This document shows positions 37,546 through 47,362 of a DNA stretch of 64,000 nucleotides, one piece after another; the first letter of the stretch is position 1; every line of letters starts with the position of its first letter. The notes beneath the pieces are model-generated. The model saw nothing but the letters and a program-made list of their open reading frames with translations, had not been told where the DNA came from and made no database searches. The DNA is from Bradyrhizobium sp. CSA207 (GTDB taxonomy: Bacteria; Pseudomonadota; Alphaproteobacteria; Rhizobiales; Xanthobacteraceae): assembly GCF_029051685.1 (NCBI RefSeq), contig NZ_JAACFT010000038.1, positions 1-64,000 on the forward strand. Reading direction: 5' to 3'. The position numbers and the translations under genes were made by a program.

Positions 37546-38640
37546 ATGACAAGAACAGCCAATCCGCCGCCTGTTAGGGGGCATGTCATGAAATTCATCG
37601 AAGGGACGCGCGTCACTACCGATGGTGAACTGCAAGCCAACAACATCACACGCTATCATGTCACAAAATACTACCGCGATCAAATTTCCGACAGCGGTCA
37701 TTACGAGCAGCTTAAACACATTGTGGAGCCTTCAGTCGAGGAGTTCGAGACTCGTGGCAGTTTAGATACGAGCGGCGAGCACGATAACACGGTCGTGCTC
37801 GGCCTCCAGCATAAATACGCCCGGACCGGGTTGTTACTGGTAACAGACCGTTGCGCTTCATATTGCCGTTATTGTTTTCGCAAACGCATAGTCGGCAAGG
37901 AGTCCGATGAAATTGCACCTGATTTCGCTAAGGCTGCCCAATATATTCGCCATCATCCTGAGATGACGAACGTGCTGCTATCGGGAGGCGATCCGTTCGT
38001 GCTCAGGACCGCCAAGCTCAATATGATCCTTGATCACTTGCTGCCAATCAGACATTTGGAATCAATTCGATTCGGGACAAAAATGATGGCCTTTGAGCCC
38101 AAGCGTTTTGATGATTCGGCTCTACCGGCATTGTTCCAACGAATCCATGAAGCGGGTAAGACTTCAATAATCGTTACACATTTCGATCACATCGGTGAGA
38201 TTTCGGTCGATGCGGAGCGCAAAGTCCGGTCTTTGCGCGCACAGGGAGTGCAATTCCTCAATCAATCCGTGCTTCTCGCGAAAGTCAACGATGATCCCGA
38301 TATCTTGGCAGCGACCTTTGCCAAATGTCACCAAATCGGAGTGCGCCCCTACTATCTCTTTCAGGGCAGGCCGGTGAAGGGGGCATCGCACTTTCAGGTT
38401 CCATTGCGTCGCGGGGTAGAGATTACGCGCGGCATCAACCAACGTCTCAGCGGTATCGAGAAGACATTCAAATACATCATGTCCCACTACACGGGAAAAA
38501 TCGAGATCCTCGACTTGGGAGATGATGGACGGGTGTATATGCGATATCATCAAAACAAAGTGCCCGAAAAGATTGGAAGGATATTCTCCCGGCCACACGT
38601 CGAGGCAGCTTGCTGGTTGGACGATTTGCCCGAAGGATGA
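37546..38640 (+). CDS. KamA-like radical SAM protein
   Basis: A 364-residue radical SAM enzyme related to lysine 2,3-aminomutases. The iron-sulfur cluster motif CASYCRYC (Cys103, Cys107, Cys110) is followed by FRKRIVG, the SAM-binding strand NVLLSGGDPFVL, and the barrel strands SIRFGTKMMAFEP and PYYLFQGRPVKG. The PLP-lysine motif PGGGGK of true aminomutases is absent; the C-terminus instead reads EKTFKYIMSHYTGKIEILDLG. It may therefore work without PLP or have another reaction. The codon mix is lower in GC than the surrounding conjugation genes. ATG at 37588 is an alternative start. Confidence 0.8.
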   Translation: MTRTANPPPVRGHVMKFIEGTRVTTDGELQANNITRYHVTKYYRDQISDSGHYEQLKHIVEPSVEEFETRGSLDTSGEHDNTVVLGLQHKYARTGLLLVTDRCASYCRYCFRKRIVGKESDEIAPDFAKAAQYIRHHPEMTNVLLSGGDPFVLRTAKLNMILDHLLPIRHLESIRFGTKMMAFEPKRFDDSALPALFQRIHEAGKTSIIVTHFDHIGEISVDAERKVRSLRAQGVQFLNQSVLLAKVNDDPDILAATFAKCHQIGVRPYYLFQGRPVKGASHFQVPLRRGVEITRGINQRLSGIEKTFKYIMSHYTGKIEILDLGDDGRVYMRYHQNKVPEKIGRIFSRPHVEAACWLDDLPEG

Positions 38641-38844
38641 GATCGGAGGGTACGCAATGCTGAAGTTTGTGTGTCAGTTCAGCAGATCGATCATAAGGTT
38701 CGGTGAAGCCATCACTCGGAGTTGGCATCGCTCGCCTCACCCAAGAAGCGCAGCGGGCGGCGGAGAAAGGGTGGCGTGCATCCCCTTGATGGGCCTGAGC
38801 ATCGTCAGGCCCCGTGGCGTAGCGCCTCGTTCTTGGTAGCGATC

Positions 38845-39215
38845 ATTCCTCGAGCCAAGGCTCGCGGGCTCGATCGTCAGAGCCCGCACCAGCCTGCGCC
38901 AGCGAGCGGCAGGCGGAACTAAGCGAGCGTCTCCTCATGTTCTCCTCGACCCAGCTGGATCGGCTTCGGGAATTTGCCACCGCTTTGGCAAGCCAGGCCG
39001 CCACATCGCGTCGCACCTCGGAGAGGCGGAGCCGGTCGTACATCCAGCGCAACTGGAGCAGGCAGTCGCCGTCGAGTTGCGAGGAACATAGTCGAGCGCG
39101 TTGCGCGAGAAGTGCACATCATAGCGCCGCCAGAGCACGCCTGAGAGAACTCCGGGATCGCCTTCCTCAGTCCGAGGTGACCGTCCCGCGCCGCTTCAAG
39201 CATACAAGGACCTCA
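38845..39215 (-). pseudogene. IS256 family transposase remnant
   Basis: A short stretch carries the IS256 core in shifting frames: DGHLGLRKAI, then VHFSRNALDYVP, then LLQLRWMYDRxRLSEVRRDVAAWLAK. These are the region around the second catalytic Asp and the zinc-finger-like part. Both ends are missing. Confidence 0.7.
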
Positions 39216-39666
39216 ACAGCGTGCCGCGATGGGCTCAGCTGCGACTTAAGGCATGCCGATTGCAAGCGGGGCGAAATGCTGGCGCCCTGTTCACAAATAG
39301 AAAGCGGCGGAGGCGTGATTACTGCGGGAGGCGATCGGCATGGCCGTTTCATATTGCCGTTGCCGGTTTGGCGAGAAGGAGCTGCAGGGGGGATGAAGCA
39401 TTTGCAATAGGCGAGCCGCCGATGGTGATTTCGTGTGCGCAAGGTTCTCGATCGCTGGTTTGAGCTCCGTCCACCCAACGGCGCAGCTTGGGCTTCGCGC
39501 GAGTGGCGGCTGGCATCGAACGTCTTGCCTATGTTGACTAACAAAACACGTCCCGAAGAGACCTGATGCTTGACTCTTGTGGGGGCGATTTCGAACCGAG
39601 AGCATTGAAGACCATAAACTAAGTGGAACGACTAGAAACGATCTGAGATCGCACGGACTGTGGGAG
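39216..39666. other. Intergenic, no gene seen
   Basis: No motif-bearing frame between the IS256 scrap and the FAD oxidoreductase pseudogene. Confidence 0.35.
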
Positions 39667-40730
39667 ATGACTGCTTTACCCGCGCCTTATACCGGCACAC
39701 TGCTAGGCGACGCAGAGGCCGATGTCGTTGTGATTGGAGGAGGATGCCTGATATGCTCGCAGAAGCTTGGCTCGCCATTCGGGGAACGGTTGATCGAACT
39801 GCTCGGCCATGGACCACAAAAGGTTTTCGAACTGATCGAGAAGTATAAGATCGAATGCGAAGCTGTGCACGCCGGCACTCTGCATTGCGCCGTCGGACGC
39901 AAGGGCTTGCAGGAGATCGAGACCGTGCCGAACAATGGCAGAAGCGCGGTGCTGCAGTAGTCGTGCTCAAAGCGGAAGAGACCCCCGGCACGGTACAGCC
40001 GTTCGCTTACGTGCGTGGCCTGTGTCGCGTCGCGCTCGCGGCAGGAGTTAGAATCTTCACTCAGAGTGAGGCCCTCACCGCCAGTGATACCGGTTCGCGT
40101 TGGAGGATTGGCACGGCAACGGGATCTGTGAATGCTGAGTGGGTGATCGTCGCTACCGATGCTTACGGCAAGGGGCCTTGGTTACAGATTCGTCAGGAGC
40201 AGATCCACTTGCCTTATTTCAATTTTGCACCGGACCTCTACCAGAGAATCTGAGGGCCTCAATTTTTGCCCGAGCGTCAAGGGGCGTGGAAAACACCCAA
40301 AATGTGCTCTCCTCTTTTCGCTTGGATCACTCTGGGCGCCTCATTTTCGGCGGCGTCGGGGCTCTCAAGGGCGTTAGTGCCAGCGTTCATCGGGCTTGGG
40401 CTCTGAGGTCCCTGCGCATCCTATTTCCGCAGCTCCGTGATCTCCGGTTCGAAGCCGGCTGGTTTGGCTCGATTGGAATAACTTCGGACAACCTGCCGCG
40501 CTTTCACAAGCTGGACCGAAACGTGATCGCCTTCAGCTGTTACAACGGGCGGGGCAGCACCTGGCACACTCTTTGGCAACGTATTGGCTAGTTATGTCCA
40601 AGGTCAAATTACTGAAGAAGATCTGCCGCTTCCGACTACTGCCGTCGCAGCGCAATGGTTTCGTGCCGCTCGGGAGGCCGTATATAGGGCGGGGTCTCAG
40701 CTTTTTCATCTAGCTGAAGTGCGGCCCTGA
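39667..40730 (+). pseudogene. FAD-dependent amine oxidoreductase (DAO family)
   Basis: The FAD-binding start AEADVVVIGGG, the middle RGLCRVALAAGVRIFTQSEAL, WVIVATDAYGKG, and the end HKLDRNVIAFSCYNGRGS plus TEEDLPLPTT belong to a DadA/PuuB-type oxidase. The gene is split over three frames (breaks near 39950, 40215 and 40560) and the first glycine motif is followed by a deletion, so no functional enzyme is expected. The tail can be followed to a TGA at 40728-40730. Confidence 0.8.
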
Positions 40731-41898
40731 CTACCTGAAGCATTGTCGCTGGACGTGCACCGGTCGCGGCTGGCGCGCGGATCAGGGCTAACCGCGCCAA
40801 TGTCGTCACTCCAGAACTGCTCATCGAAAGCACGGCGCAGTTTCTCAGTTCAATTCGATTTATATCTCCTTAGGGCAAAATGTTTCTGGGGCATAGTTGT
40901 GTGCAACAAGTTGTCCTCGGCAGAACATTCCTGAGGCGCTGGACGCCTATCGCATACTGTCGTCGATCGGCTTCGACAGTTTCAGAATCATGCGATGCTC
41001 GTGGCGAGTATCGCTATCGACAACGAAAACGCATTTTTTTAACTCGGATGAGGAGACTAGAGAGCCGTCCAGGCGACCCTGATCGCAATGGCTGCGCAGA
41101 CGTCGACACGCCTCGATCTGCCGACCCAATTCCCGTTGGTACGGCAGAGATGCGGCGGAACGTTAGATTCGCCGAGTGCGACTGTTGTCTCGCTACGGGC
41201 TGTCTCTCCACAAATGGAACGTCCCTCCCGATCCCTACGCGATCGGTGGATCCCGACAGCCACAAGTTTGTTGTCCGCAAGCTCAGGTGCCATGGTTTCA
41301 CGTAGAGACTGATTGACAAGTCGCCCTCAAGAACTACCAGGCGAGCAGCGGCCGCGCCCACTGTTCAATGCAGAATGCAGCTACCCGTTCTCAACAATAT
41401 TCAGAGCCGTGTCCTCGCTTGCGCATAATCAAGGCAACGGTCGTTCGCTACTTCCCGTGACTTCAGTGGAGTCGACGTTGGCTGTCACGATCCGTCCGGA
41501 AATCACCAGCGGACGCGAAGCGCACTCGACGGGAGCAGTGTGGCTAAAGGAACGAGGAGACGGAGGGCAGACGGAAGTTCTGTGCTCGGGGTTGGATGCG
41601 ATCGTTGATGATGTTGCCCCGGGCGGCCGCCTTGTGGGGTTAGCTCGAGTGCTGTGTATAGCTTTTGTGGACGGCAGTAAGTGCAGTGCTCAGGTTGAGA
41701 TTCGAGGTTGTTGAGACTGGCCGGCGTCGTCGCTGGATGCATGACGAGAAGATCGTGTCCCCTGGCGTGGTGTAACTGGCGGCGGGTCACCGCGTTCACC
41801 GGCGACAGCCGGGCTGGTCAGCTGGCCATGGCCGGAAGGCTGACGGTCGGATCATCGCTCAAGGGCGCGATGGTTTCCAGCGTCATGTAACGGGCGCG
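40731..41898. other. 1.2 kb without a recognisable gene
   Basis: Frames are short on both strands and show no domain. AT-richer patches and the flanking pseudogenes suggest decayed DNA. Confidence 0.4.
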
Positions 41899-42983
41899 CT
41901 AGACGGCCCATTCATCATTCTGTTCGAGCAGGATCGCACCGATAAGGCGGACGATGGCGTCCTCATTGGGGAAGATGCCGACCACCTCGGTGCAGTCGCT
42001 TGATCTCCGTTGAGACGTTCGATGGTGGAGTGCAGCTTGGTCCGATGCTGCGGTGGGAACGTCATGTGAGCGAGCACATCGGTCTCGGCCTCGTCCAGGA
42101 AGGTCGCGAGCTTGGGCAGCTTGGGGCGGAGTTGATCGGGACCCGGCGCCACTGGGCGCTGGCCGCCGCCGCATCATCCTGGGCAAATGCGGTGGCAATG
42201 ACGGCGGAGACGACGCGCCGGCATGCGCCAGCGCGTTGCGCATGAAGTGGACGCGGCAACGCTGCCAACTTGCATTGAGCACCTTGGCCACGGTGGCCTT
42301 GATGCCCTCATGGGCGTCGGAGACGACCAGCTTGACGCCGCGCAGGCCGCGGCGGGCGAGCTTGCGCAGGAACGCGGTCCAGAACGTCTCGGCCTCAGAG
42401 GGGCCAATATCCATGCCGAGAACCTCGCGTCGGCCGTCGCTGTTGACACCGACCGCGACGATCACCGCGACCGAGACGATGCGGCCTTCACGTAGGTGGC
42501 GTCGATCCACAGATACGGCCAGTCGCCCTTGATTGGACGGGCGAGGAAGGCCTTCACCTTGTCGTCGATCTCGCCACACAGTCGGCTCACCTGGCTCTTG
42601 GAGATGCCGGTCATGCCCATCGCCTGCACCAGATCGTCCACCGAACGGGTCGAGACGCCCTGCACGTAGGCCTCCTGAACCACGGCGGTGAGCGCCTTCT
42701 CGGCCATGCGGCGCGGCTCCAGGAAGCCCGGGAAGTAGGAGCCTTTGCGCAGCTTTGGGATGCGCAGCTCGACCGCGCCGGCACCGGTCTCCCAAATCCG
42801 GTCGCGGTAACCGTTGCCCTGGGCCAGGCGTTCGGGGTCTTCTCACCGTAGGCGGCCCCGGTCTGGCTTTCGACTTCCAGCTCCATCAGGGCGCTGGGCG
42901 GCAAAGCCGATCATCTCGCGCAACAGATCGGCATCGGGGGTCTTCTCCACGAGCGAGCGCAGGTTCATCATGTCGTCGGTCAT
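41899..42983 (-). pseudogene. IS256 family transposase, frameshifted
   Basis: Nearly full-length IS256 sequence: DDMMNLRSLVEKTPDADLLREMIG at the start, AYVQGVSTRSVDDLVQAMGM, WPYLWIDATYVK (first Asp), LVVSDAHEGIKATVAKVL (second Asp) and WQRCRVHFMRNALAH. Breaks near 42470, 42720, 42880 and 42210 put these in different frames, so the transposase is inactive. The right side ends in a GC-rich inverted repeat (about 43047-43106) next to the group II intron. Confidence 0.85.
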
Positions 42984-43552
42984 CGGTGGTTCCTCGGTTG
43001 CGTTGGCGTGTCGCAACCTGATCCTACCGGAGAACTGCCGGTGACCACCGCAAAGCCGCCCGCCCGCTACGGCGCTATGTGAGGCGCGCGTCCGGGCGGC
43101 TTTGCTCTACCGAGCTACACCACCACCGGGGAGTACGTCATGCCCAGCTGATGAATGCTTGTGGGTGCAAGTCCCATCCGGCCAAGGCCGAAGCAGGCAG
43201 GCCGGAACCGAGTCTTGCGGGCGTCGCGGCAACGCGGGTCTGAAGTGTAGACAGGAGCCATGCGGGTGCGGGAATGAGCCTCGAAAGGTGGATGTTCGCG
43301 CAGGCCGAGTGTGTTCCCTAAACCCGAAGGCAGCGTGAGCATCGTCGTTATGCGAGACGATGCCGCTCCGTCGGGTCGATGGCCGGATCACGCATGGAAG
43401 GTAATCATCGGAACATGAGGCCCGACCGGGTCCGTTGGATTGGTCTCCAACGGGGGCAGCGGCAAAGGCACTGCCAGAGCCGCGGTTCGAGCTGAGGTCG
43501 GGAGTCGGACTGATCCATAGTACCTGTGAAGTCGTCGAAGGAAACGAGACGC

Positions 43553-43897
43553 ATGGAGGGAAGGGACCAGCCCGAGGGGAGCCCGCGCGGAGCCGGGTTG
43601 CCTTGCCGCCGAACCTCGAACGGGTGGACGCGGCGGCCAAGCAGGCTGCCCAAACCCGGTTCACAGCCTTGCTGCACCACGTCGAAGAGGACGCTCTGCT
43701 TCTGGCGTTTCGACGACAAAAGCGGCAGGCCAGCGCGGGGGTCGATGGGGTTAACGGTGGCGAAGTACGAAGAGAGGCTGACGGATAACATTCGCGACCT
43801 CTGCGGGCGGGTCCACACTGGTCGCTATCGGCCACAGCCGGTGCGACGAGTCTACATCCCCAAAGCCGATGGCGGTAAGCGGCCTCTCGGTGTGCCG
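43553..43897 (+). pseudogene. Intron reverse transcriptase, N-terminal piece
   Basis: Begins MEGRDQPEG as in related intron-encoded proteins. RFTALLHHVEEDALLLAFRRQK and AGVDGV lie one frame away from TVAKYEERLTDN, RRVYIPKADGGKRPLGVP. An extra A in gttaacg near 43750 and an earlier compensating shift near 43620 break the frame. It stops at the shared hexamer gtgccg (43892-43897), where element 1 begins. Confidence 0.8.
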
Positions 43898-43918
43898 ACG
43901 CACCGCGCATAATACACC

Positions 43919-45982
43919 TCATACAGTTTGCGTTGGGGATGATGGATGAAGATGCCAGGAATTTGCCACCCATTTTCGCAGACGTCGATCAACAGTGTTA
44001 TCAATCGCGATGGCGTATGGCGCATTTGGTTTGCGCTGCACCGCTGAGACAACGCCGCGCTCGATCCAGTAGTGGACGATCCACGGGCTGACGCCATATC
44101 TCTCACGAACTTGGCTGACTGTAAGCGTTCCGGTGGGAAGCGACGGGCCGGGGATAAGATGCTTAAACCGGATCCAACGTACGATGCTGACCGTGAAGGG
44201 CTTGCCGGTTGAGCTTGTCAGCCCTTCGCCATTGAGCCGTCGGACGATCTCTTCATCATCGTATTGTTCCGCCATCGTGCGGATTTTAGCAACAAAGGTG
44301 TCGGGATAACGGATTGCCTCGGCGCGGTTTGGCTGGCGACGGACATCGATCGTTTCGGTCGCTCCGCCTTGCCAACGAATTTGCAAATGCAACAGCTTGG
44401 GTTCTGTACCCTTGACGACGCTGACATCACGGATCAACAAACGCAGCATTCGCTTGCGGTCGCAGGCTGAAGTGGTTGGTGCCTTCCAAAGTCGAGGAAA
44501 GTCTTTGCCGAGCTGTAGAACTTGCTGCTTTTGTTCAGGTGTAAGGCTGCGCATTACTTGACGCTCCAAGTCGGCGACCTCAGCCTTGAGTTCGATCATC
44601 CGCTGCATAGCGTCGTTCCAGCGCTTTTCGAGCGTGCTGGCAACCAGGCGATTGCTGGGGTCGGCCTCCTCATAGCGGCGTTCTGCCAAGTCAGCATCGT
44701 AGCGGGCCCGCTCGATCCTTCGGTGCCATTGCGCAGAAATCGCTTTGTCGCGCGCTTCCAAATGGGTCAGCGCTCCGAGTGCAAGTTTGATTGTCAGTGG
44801 CGTAACGGCGGTCAACAAACGCGCAGCGATGGCGTCATCCAGCGGCTTTGCCGGCAAAGACATGCAGCGACGAAGCGGCGATGCATCGCGACTTCTCGAG
44901 TTGCAGTCATAGCTCGGGTAAAGACCGCCGTTACCGGTATAGCGTGTACTCAGACGCCGCCCGCAAATGCCACAGAGCAACATGCCCTGCAGCAAGCAGA
45001 GACCCTCGCGAGCAGGCCCAGCGAGAACCTCGCTGTTGGTCCGGTTCGCTGCGAGGCGACTGCGATTGGCGAGGAATTGATCCCAGGTGATGTAACCCGG
45101 ATGGTGGTTCGGAATAACAACACGCCACTGATCTTGTGGCATCTGGCGCGATTGAGTACAGATCTCGCCAGTGGGGCCGATCTTCTTGCAGGATTGATAT
45201 CGACCAAACACGTAAGTGCCGGCGTAAGATGGATTCGCAAGAACGCCGATCACCCGTGAATGGGTCAACCGACCCCAGATGAGTTTGCCATCCCACACCC
45301 CGCCGTACGATCGACGCGGAAAGAGAAGGCCGATCTGGTGGAAGCGTTGAACCACAGCGTAGGCACTGTTCTCTTGCTCGAACAGCGTGAAGACCGCCCT
45401 GACGGCACCTTGCACTTCTTGGTCGGGATCGAGAACGATCTTGTCGTCGTCAAATACCAAACCAACTGGCAATGGAAAACGCAACTCACCTTTCTGCGCT
45501 CTGTTGAGTTTGGCACCGTGGAGGCGCGCGCGAATGATGTGCAGTTCTGCTTGCGCGAACGTGCCTTTCATGCCGAGGACAAGGCTGTCGTTGAAGTCGG
45601 ACGGATCGTAGCAGCCATCTCCGTCGAACACCAATGTCTTGGTGACAGCGCACAGTTCCAGCAATCGATGCCAGTCCTTGTTCGAGCGTGCCAAGCGCGA
45701 AGACTCCAGAGAGAAGATCGCACCGACTTGCCCCATCGCCACATCGCTCACAAGGGTCTTGAAGTCGTCGCGTTTGGTCGTCAGTTCTCCCGACTGGGCA
45801 AGATCCCCATCGAGGATTCGGATCTGCTCCGGCGTCCAGCCAAGTGACCTCGCTTGGTCCGCTAGATTGTACTGTCGCTCTGTGCTCTCCTGATTGAATC
45901 GCACTTGCGCCATCGTCGATTGACGAATGTAGATGCAGGCTTTTCGCGTCAGATGATGATCGGCAATCTTCGGATTCAGCAT
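43919..45982 (-). CDS. Large serine recombinase (element 1)
   Basis: A 687-residue resolvase/invertase-type recombinase. The catalytic Ser is in ACIYIRQSTMAQV (Ser22), followed by DGDLAQSG, GAIFSLESSRLARSNKDWHRL and the E-helix region MKGTFAQAELHIIRARL. The Recombinase domain with SYAGTYVFGRYQ and the zinc ribbon LLCGICGRRLSTRY follow, then a coiled coil and a C-terminal MerR-like helix-turn-helix (TLTVSQVRERYGVSPWIVHYW). The frame is intact. Met at 45982 is preferred to 46024 because homology starts there. Confidence 0.88.
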   Translation of the reverse strand: MLNPKIADHHLTRKACIYIRQSTMAQVRFNQESTERQYNLADQARSLGWTPEQIRILDGDLAQSGELTTKRDDFKTLVSDVAMGQVGAIFSLESSRLARSNKDWHRLLELCAVTKTLVFDGDGCYDPSDFNDSLVLGMKGTFAQAELHIIRARLHGAKLNRAQKGELRFPLPVGLVFDDDKIVLDPDQEVQGAVRAVFTLFEQENSAYAVVQRFHQIGLLFPRRSYGGVWDGKLIWGRLTHSRVIGVLANPSYAGTYVFGRYQSCKKIGPTGEICTQSRQMPQDQWRVVIPNHHPGYITWDQFLANRSRLAANRTNSEVLAGPAREGLCLLQGMLLCGICGRRLSTRYTGNGGLYPSYDCNSRSRDASPLRRCMSLPAKPLDDAIAARLLTAVTPLTIKLALGALTHLEARDKAISAQWHRRIERARYDADLAERRYEEADPSNRLVASTLEKRWNDAMQRMIELKAEVADLERQVMRSLTPEQKQQVLQLGKDFPRLWKAPTTSACDRKRMLRLLIRDVSVVKGTEPKLLHLQIRWQGGATETIDVRRQPNRAEAIRYPDTFVAKIRTMAEQYDDEEIVRRLNGEGLTSSTGKPFTVSIVRWIRFKHLIPGPSLPTGTLTVSQVRERYGVSPWIVHYWIERGVVSAVQRKPNAPYAIAIDNTVDRRLRKWVANSWHLHPSSPTQTV

Positions 45983-46097
45983 GATCGGCTCCTTCCGCAT
46001 TGAACGGCAGGGCGCCTGCAGCAAGATAGGATTCGATCATGTTGGCGATGATGGCGCCCGCCTTGGCAAAATCGAGCGTTGCGACAGCCGGATCCAT
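45486..46097 (-). CDS. Small ORF upstream of recombinase 1
   Basis: The ATG directly follows the DUF6788 stop codon. The first 40 residues, DPAVATLDFAKAGAIIANMIES and YLAAGALPFNAEGADHA, look like a real short protein, comparable in position with the 61-residue ORF of element 2. The frame continues for 160 more residues inside the recombinase gene, which is unlikely to be translated product; a lost stop codon is probable. Function unknown. Confidence 0.35.
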   Translation of the reverse strand: MDPAVATLDFAKAGAIIANMIESYLAAGALPFNAEGADHAESEDCRSSSDAKSLHLHSSIDDGASAIQSGEHRATVQSSGPSEVTWLDAGADPNPRWGSCPVGRTDDQTRRLQDPCERCGDGASRCDLLSGVFALGTLEQGLASIAGTVRCHQDIGVRRRWLLRSVRLQRQPCPRHERHVRASRTAHHSRAPPRCQTQQSAER

Positions 46098-46439
46098 TTA
46101 GTCGAGACTCTCGCGGCGGCGCAGAAGCTCGGCATTGATCGCGCAAATCTCGTTGAGCATCTCCTGTAGTTTGCGGTAGTTGGTGAGAAACGCAGCGACT
46201 TGGGAGTAAGTCGCGTTCGGCACATAGCCGAGGCGCGGGCGTTCGCCGGTTCGGGCGACCGTGGACAAGTATCGCTTGGGCCCGTGCCCGGGCCCGTCGA
46301 TGCAATGACAATTGGGTCGACCACACCGCTTGTAGGTCTCGATCAGTGACCCACGTATCACCTGCTCGATTGGTGGCAGGGTCCGCACCAGTTGGTGGCG
46401 GCGTCTGCGTAGAGCCGCGGAAGAAGAAGTGTTCTTCAT
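46098..46439 (-). CDS. DUF6788 family protein
   Basis: A 113-residue protein with LPPIEQVIRGSLIETYKRCGR then PNCHCIDGPGHGPKRYLSTV, the Cys-rich core of DUF6788, and a helical tail NYRKLQEMLNEICAINAELL. The family is regularly found beside large serine recombinases; a DNA-binding accessory role is possible but unproven. Confidence 0.7.
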   Translation of the reverse strand: MKNTSSSAALRRRRHQLVRTLPPIEQVIRGSLIETYKRCGRPNCHCIDGPGHGPKRYLSTVARTGERPRLGYVPNATYSQVAAFLTNYRKLQEMLNEICAINAELLRRRESLD

Positions 46440-46501
46440 GTTCGTCGGACAGAATCAAAACGATGTCCGAGTGAGTCAGAACTCGAGTCATCGGTCAAGC
46501 C

Positions 46502-46768
46502 TCACTTCTTGTGTTTCAACGAACAGACGAGTTGGCTAAGCGCCAGCGCGCCGGTGGCATCGAAGAGCAATGGCTGTTGGCCATTGATAGGCTCACCCGG
46601 GGTGCCGGGAGGTGCCCAGTCAGTCCATTCGCGTGGGACTGCAAACGAGCCCCTCTCGGCATGGCGCAGGCTCAACGTCTCTACGCCTGAGACCTTCCTG
46701 ATCTTCAGCACAACGAACTGATGACCTCGAAGTGGATGAAAGGGGTGGGTGATCTCGGCCGATCCCAA
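46502..46768 (-). CDS. DUF5372 family protein (element 1)
   Basis: An 88-residue protein with ITHPFHPLRGHQFVVLKIRKV and RGSFAVPREWTDWAPPG, diagnostic of DUF5372. It is the first gene of the element's minus-strand operon. A related protein starts element 2 at 49629. Function unknown. Confidence 0.7.
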   Translation of the reverse strand: MGSAEITHPFHPLRGHQFVVLKIRKVSGVETLSLRHAERGSFAVPREWTDWAPPGTPGEPINGQQPLLFDATGALALSQLVCSLKHKK

Positions 46769-46803
46769 AGGCTGACCGGGCCGATGTGCAGTTCGAAGTA
46801 ACC

Positions 46804-47000
46804 GTGCCGGCGCTAGAGGACAAGATTGTCCAAAGCGCGGTAGTCAAGGTGCTGAGCGCCGTCTACGAGGTCGACTTCCTCGGGTTCTCCTACGGCTTCC
46901 GGCCGGGGCGGAATCCTCATATGGCGCTTGACGCCTTGCACACGGCGATCATGAGCCAGCGCGTCAACTGGGTGCTCGATGCCGACATACGCAACTTCTT
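46804..47000 (+). pseudogene. Intron reverse transcriptase, middle piece
   Basis: Sixty-five codons encoding VPALEDKIVQSAVVKVLSAV, then YEVDFLGFSYGFRPGRNPHM, then WVLDADIRNF, the first catalytic Asp region of the reverse transcriptase. It begins at the gtgccg shared with the left piece and is cut by element 2 after codon Asn-Phe. Confidence 0.85.
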
Positions 47001-47027
47001 GGACACCGCTTCATATTACCCCCCGGT

Positions 47028-47342
47028 TCATGAGGTTTGCTCGAAGAGCTCGGATTGCCGGGTTATCACCTTGATCCGGATTCCCTTTTTCCTGCCATTC
47101 GTGACGTGCACGACTTCGAGCTCGCCGCGCTTGACACGCTGCAACACGGTTTGGCGCGAGACACAGAGCTTGCGGGTTGCCTCGTGCATGGTCACGAAGC
47201 CGTCCCCAGCAGTCTCGCTGAATCGGGCGATGAGGTCCTCGGTCAGGCGAATGCGCCAGGGTGCGCCGGGCGTCAGTTGCTCGCCCGGAATGATGCCGTC
47301 GTTGAGCCAGCGGTGCAAAGTCGAAGGGGCGACGCCGAGCAC
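47028..47342 (-). CDS. Helix-turn-helix tail of recombinase 2, shifted frame
   Basis: About 105 residues with two short DNA-binding motifs: LGVAPSTLHRWLNDGIIPGEQ and VTMHEATRKLCVSRQTVLQRVKRGE. The same kind of module is fused in frame at the C-terminus of recombinase 1. Here it lies in the -1 frame, with continuity (GELLTISKAGVV) crossing the recombinase stop at 47363. It is either made by -1 frameshifting on the GGGG run near 47373 or cut off by a one-base deletion. Confidence 0.55.
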   Translation of the reverse strand: MLGVAPSTLHRWLNDGIIPGEQLTPGAPWRIRLTEDLIARFSETAGDGFVTMHEATRKLCVSRQTVLQRVKRGELEVVHVTNGRKKGIRIKVITRQSELFEQTS

Positions 47343-47362
47343 GACCCCGGCCTTGCTGATGG

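Larger units (their letters stand above)
43898..46809 (-). mobile_element. Serine-recombinase element 1 in the intron ORF
   Basis: A 2.9-kb insertion between the Val-Pro codons of RPLGVP and ALEDK of the intron reverse transcriptase. The hexamer gtgccg occurs at both ends (43892-43897 and 46804-46809), and removing one copy plus the insert restores the reading frame exactly. Genes, all on the minus strand: a DUF5372 protein, a DUF6788 protein, a small ORF and a large serine recombinase. No inverted terminal repeats were seen, consistent with serine-recombinase integration. Confidence 0.85.

Noticed and set aside
43095..43130. tRNA-like string (complement of gctctaccgagctacacc) next to the intron
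   Set aside because: It resembles the D-arm start of a tRNA on the minus strand, but no acceptor stem, anticodon arm or T-arm can be drawn; it borders the IS256 end.
44522..45259. 245-residue plus-strand open frame
   Set aside because: Antisense to recombinase 1 with no recognisable motif.
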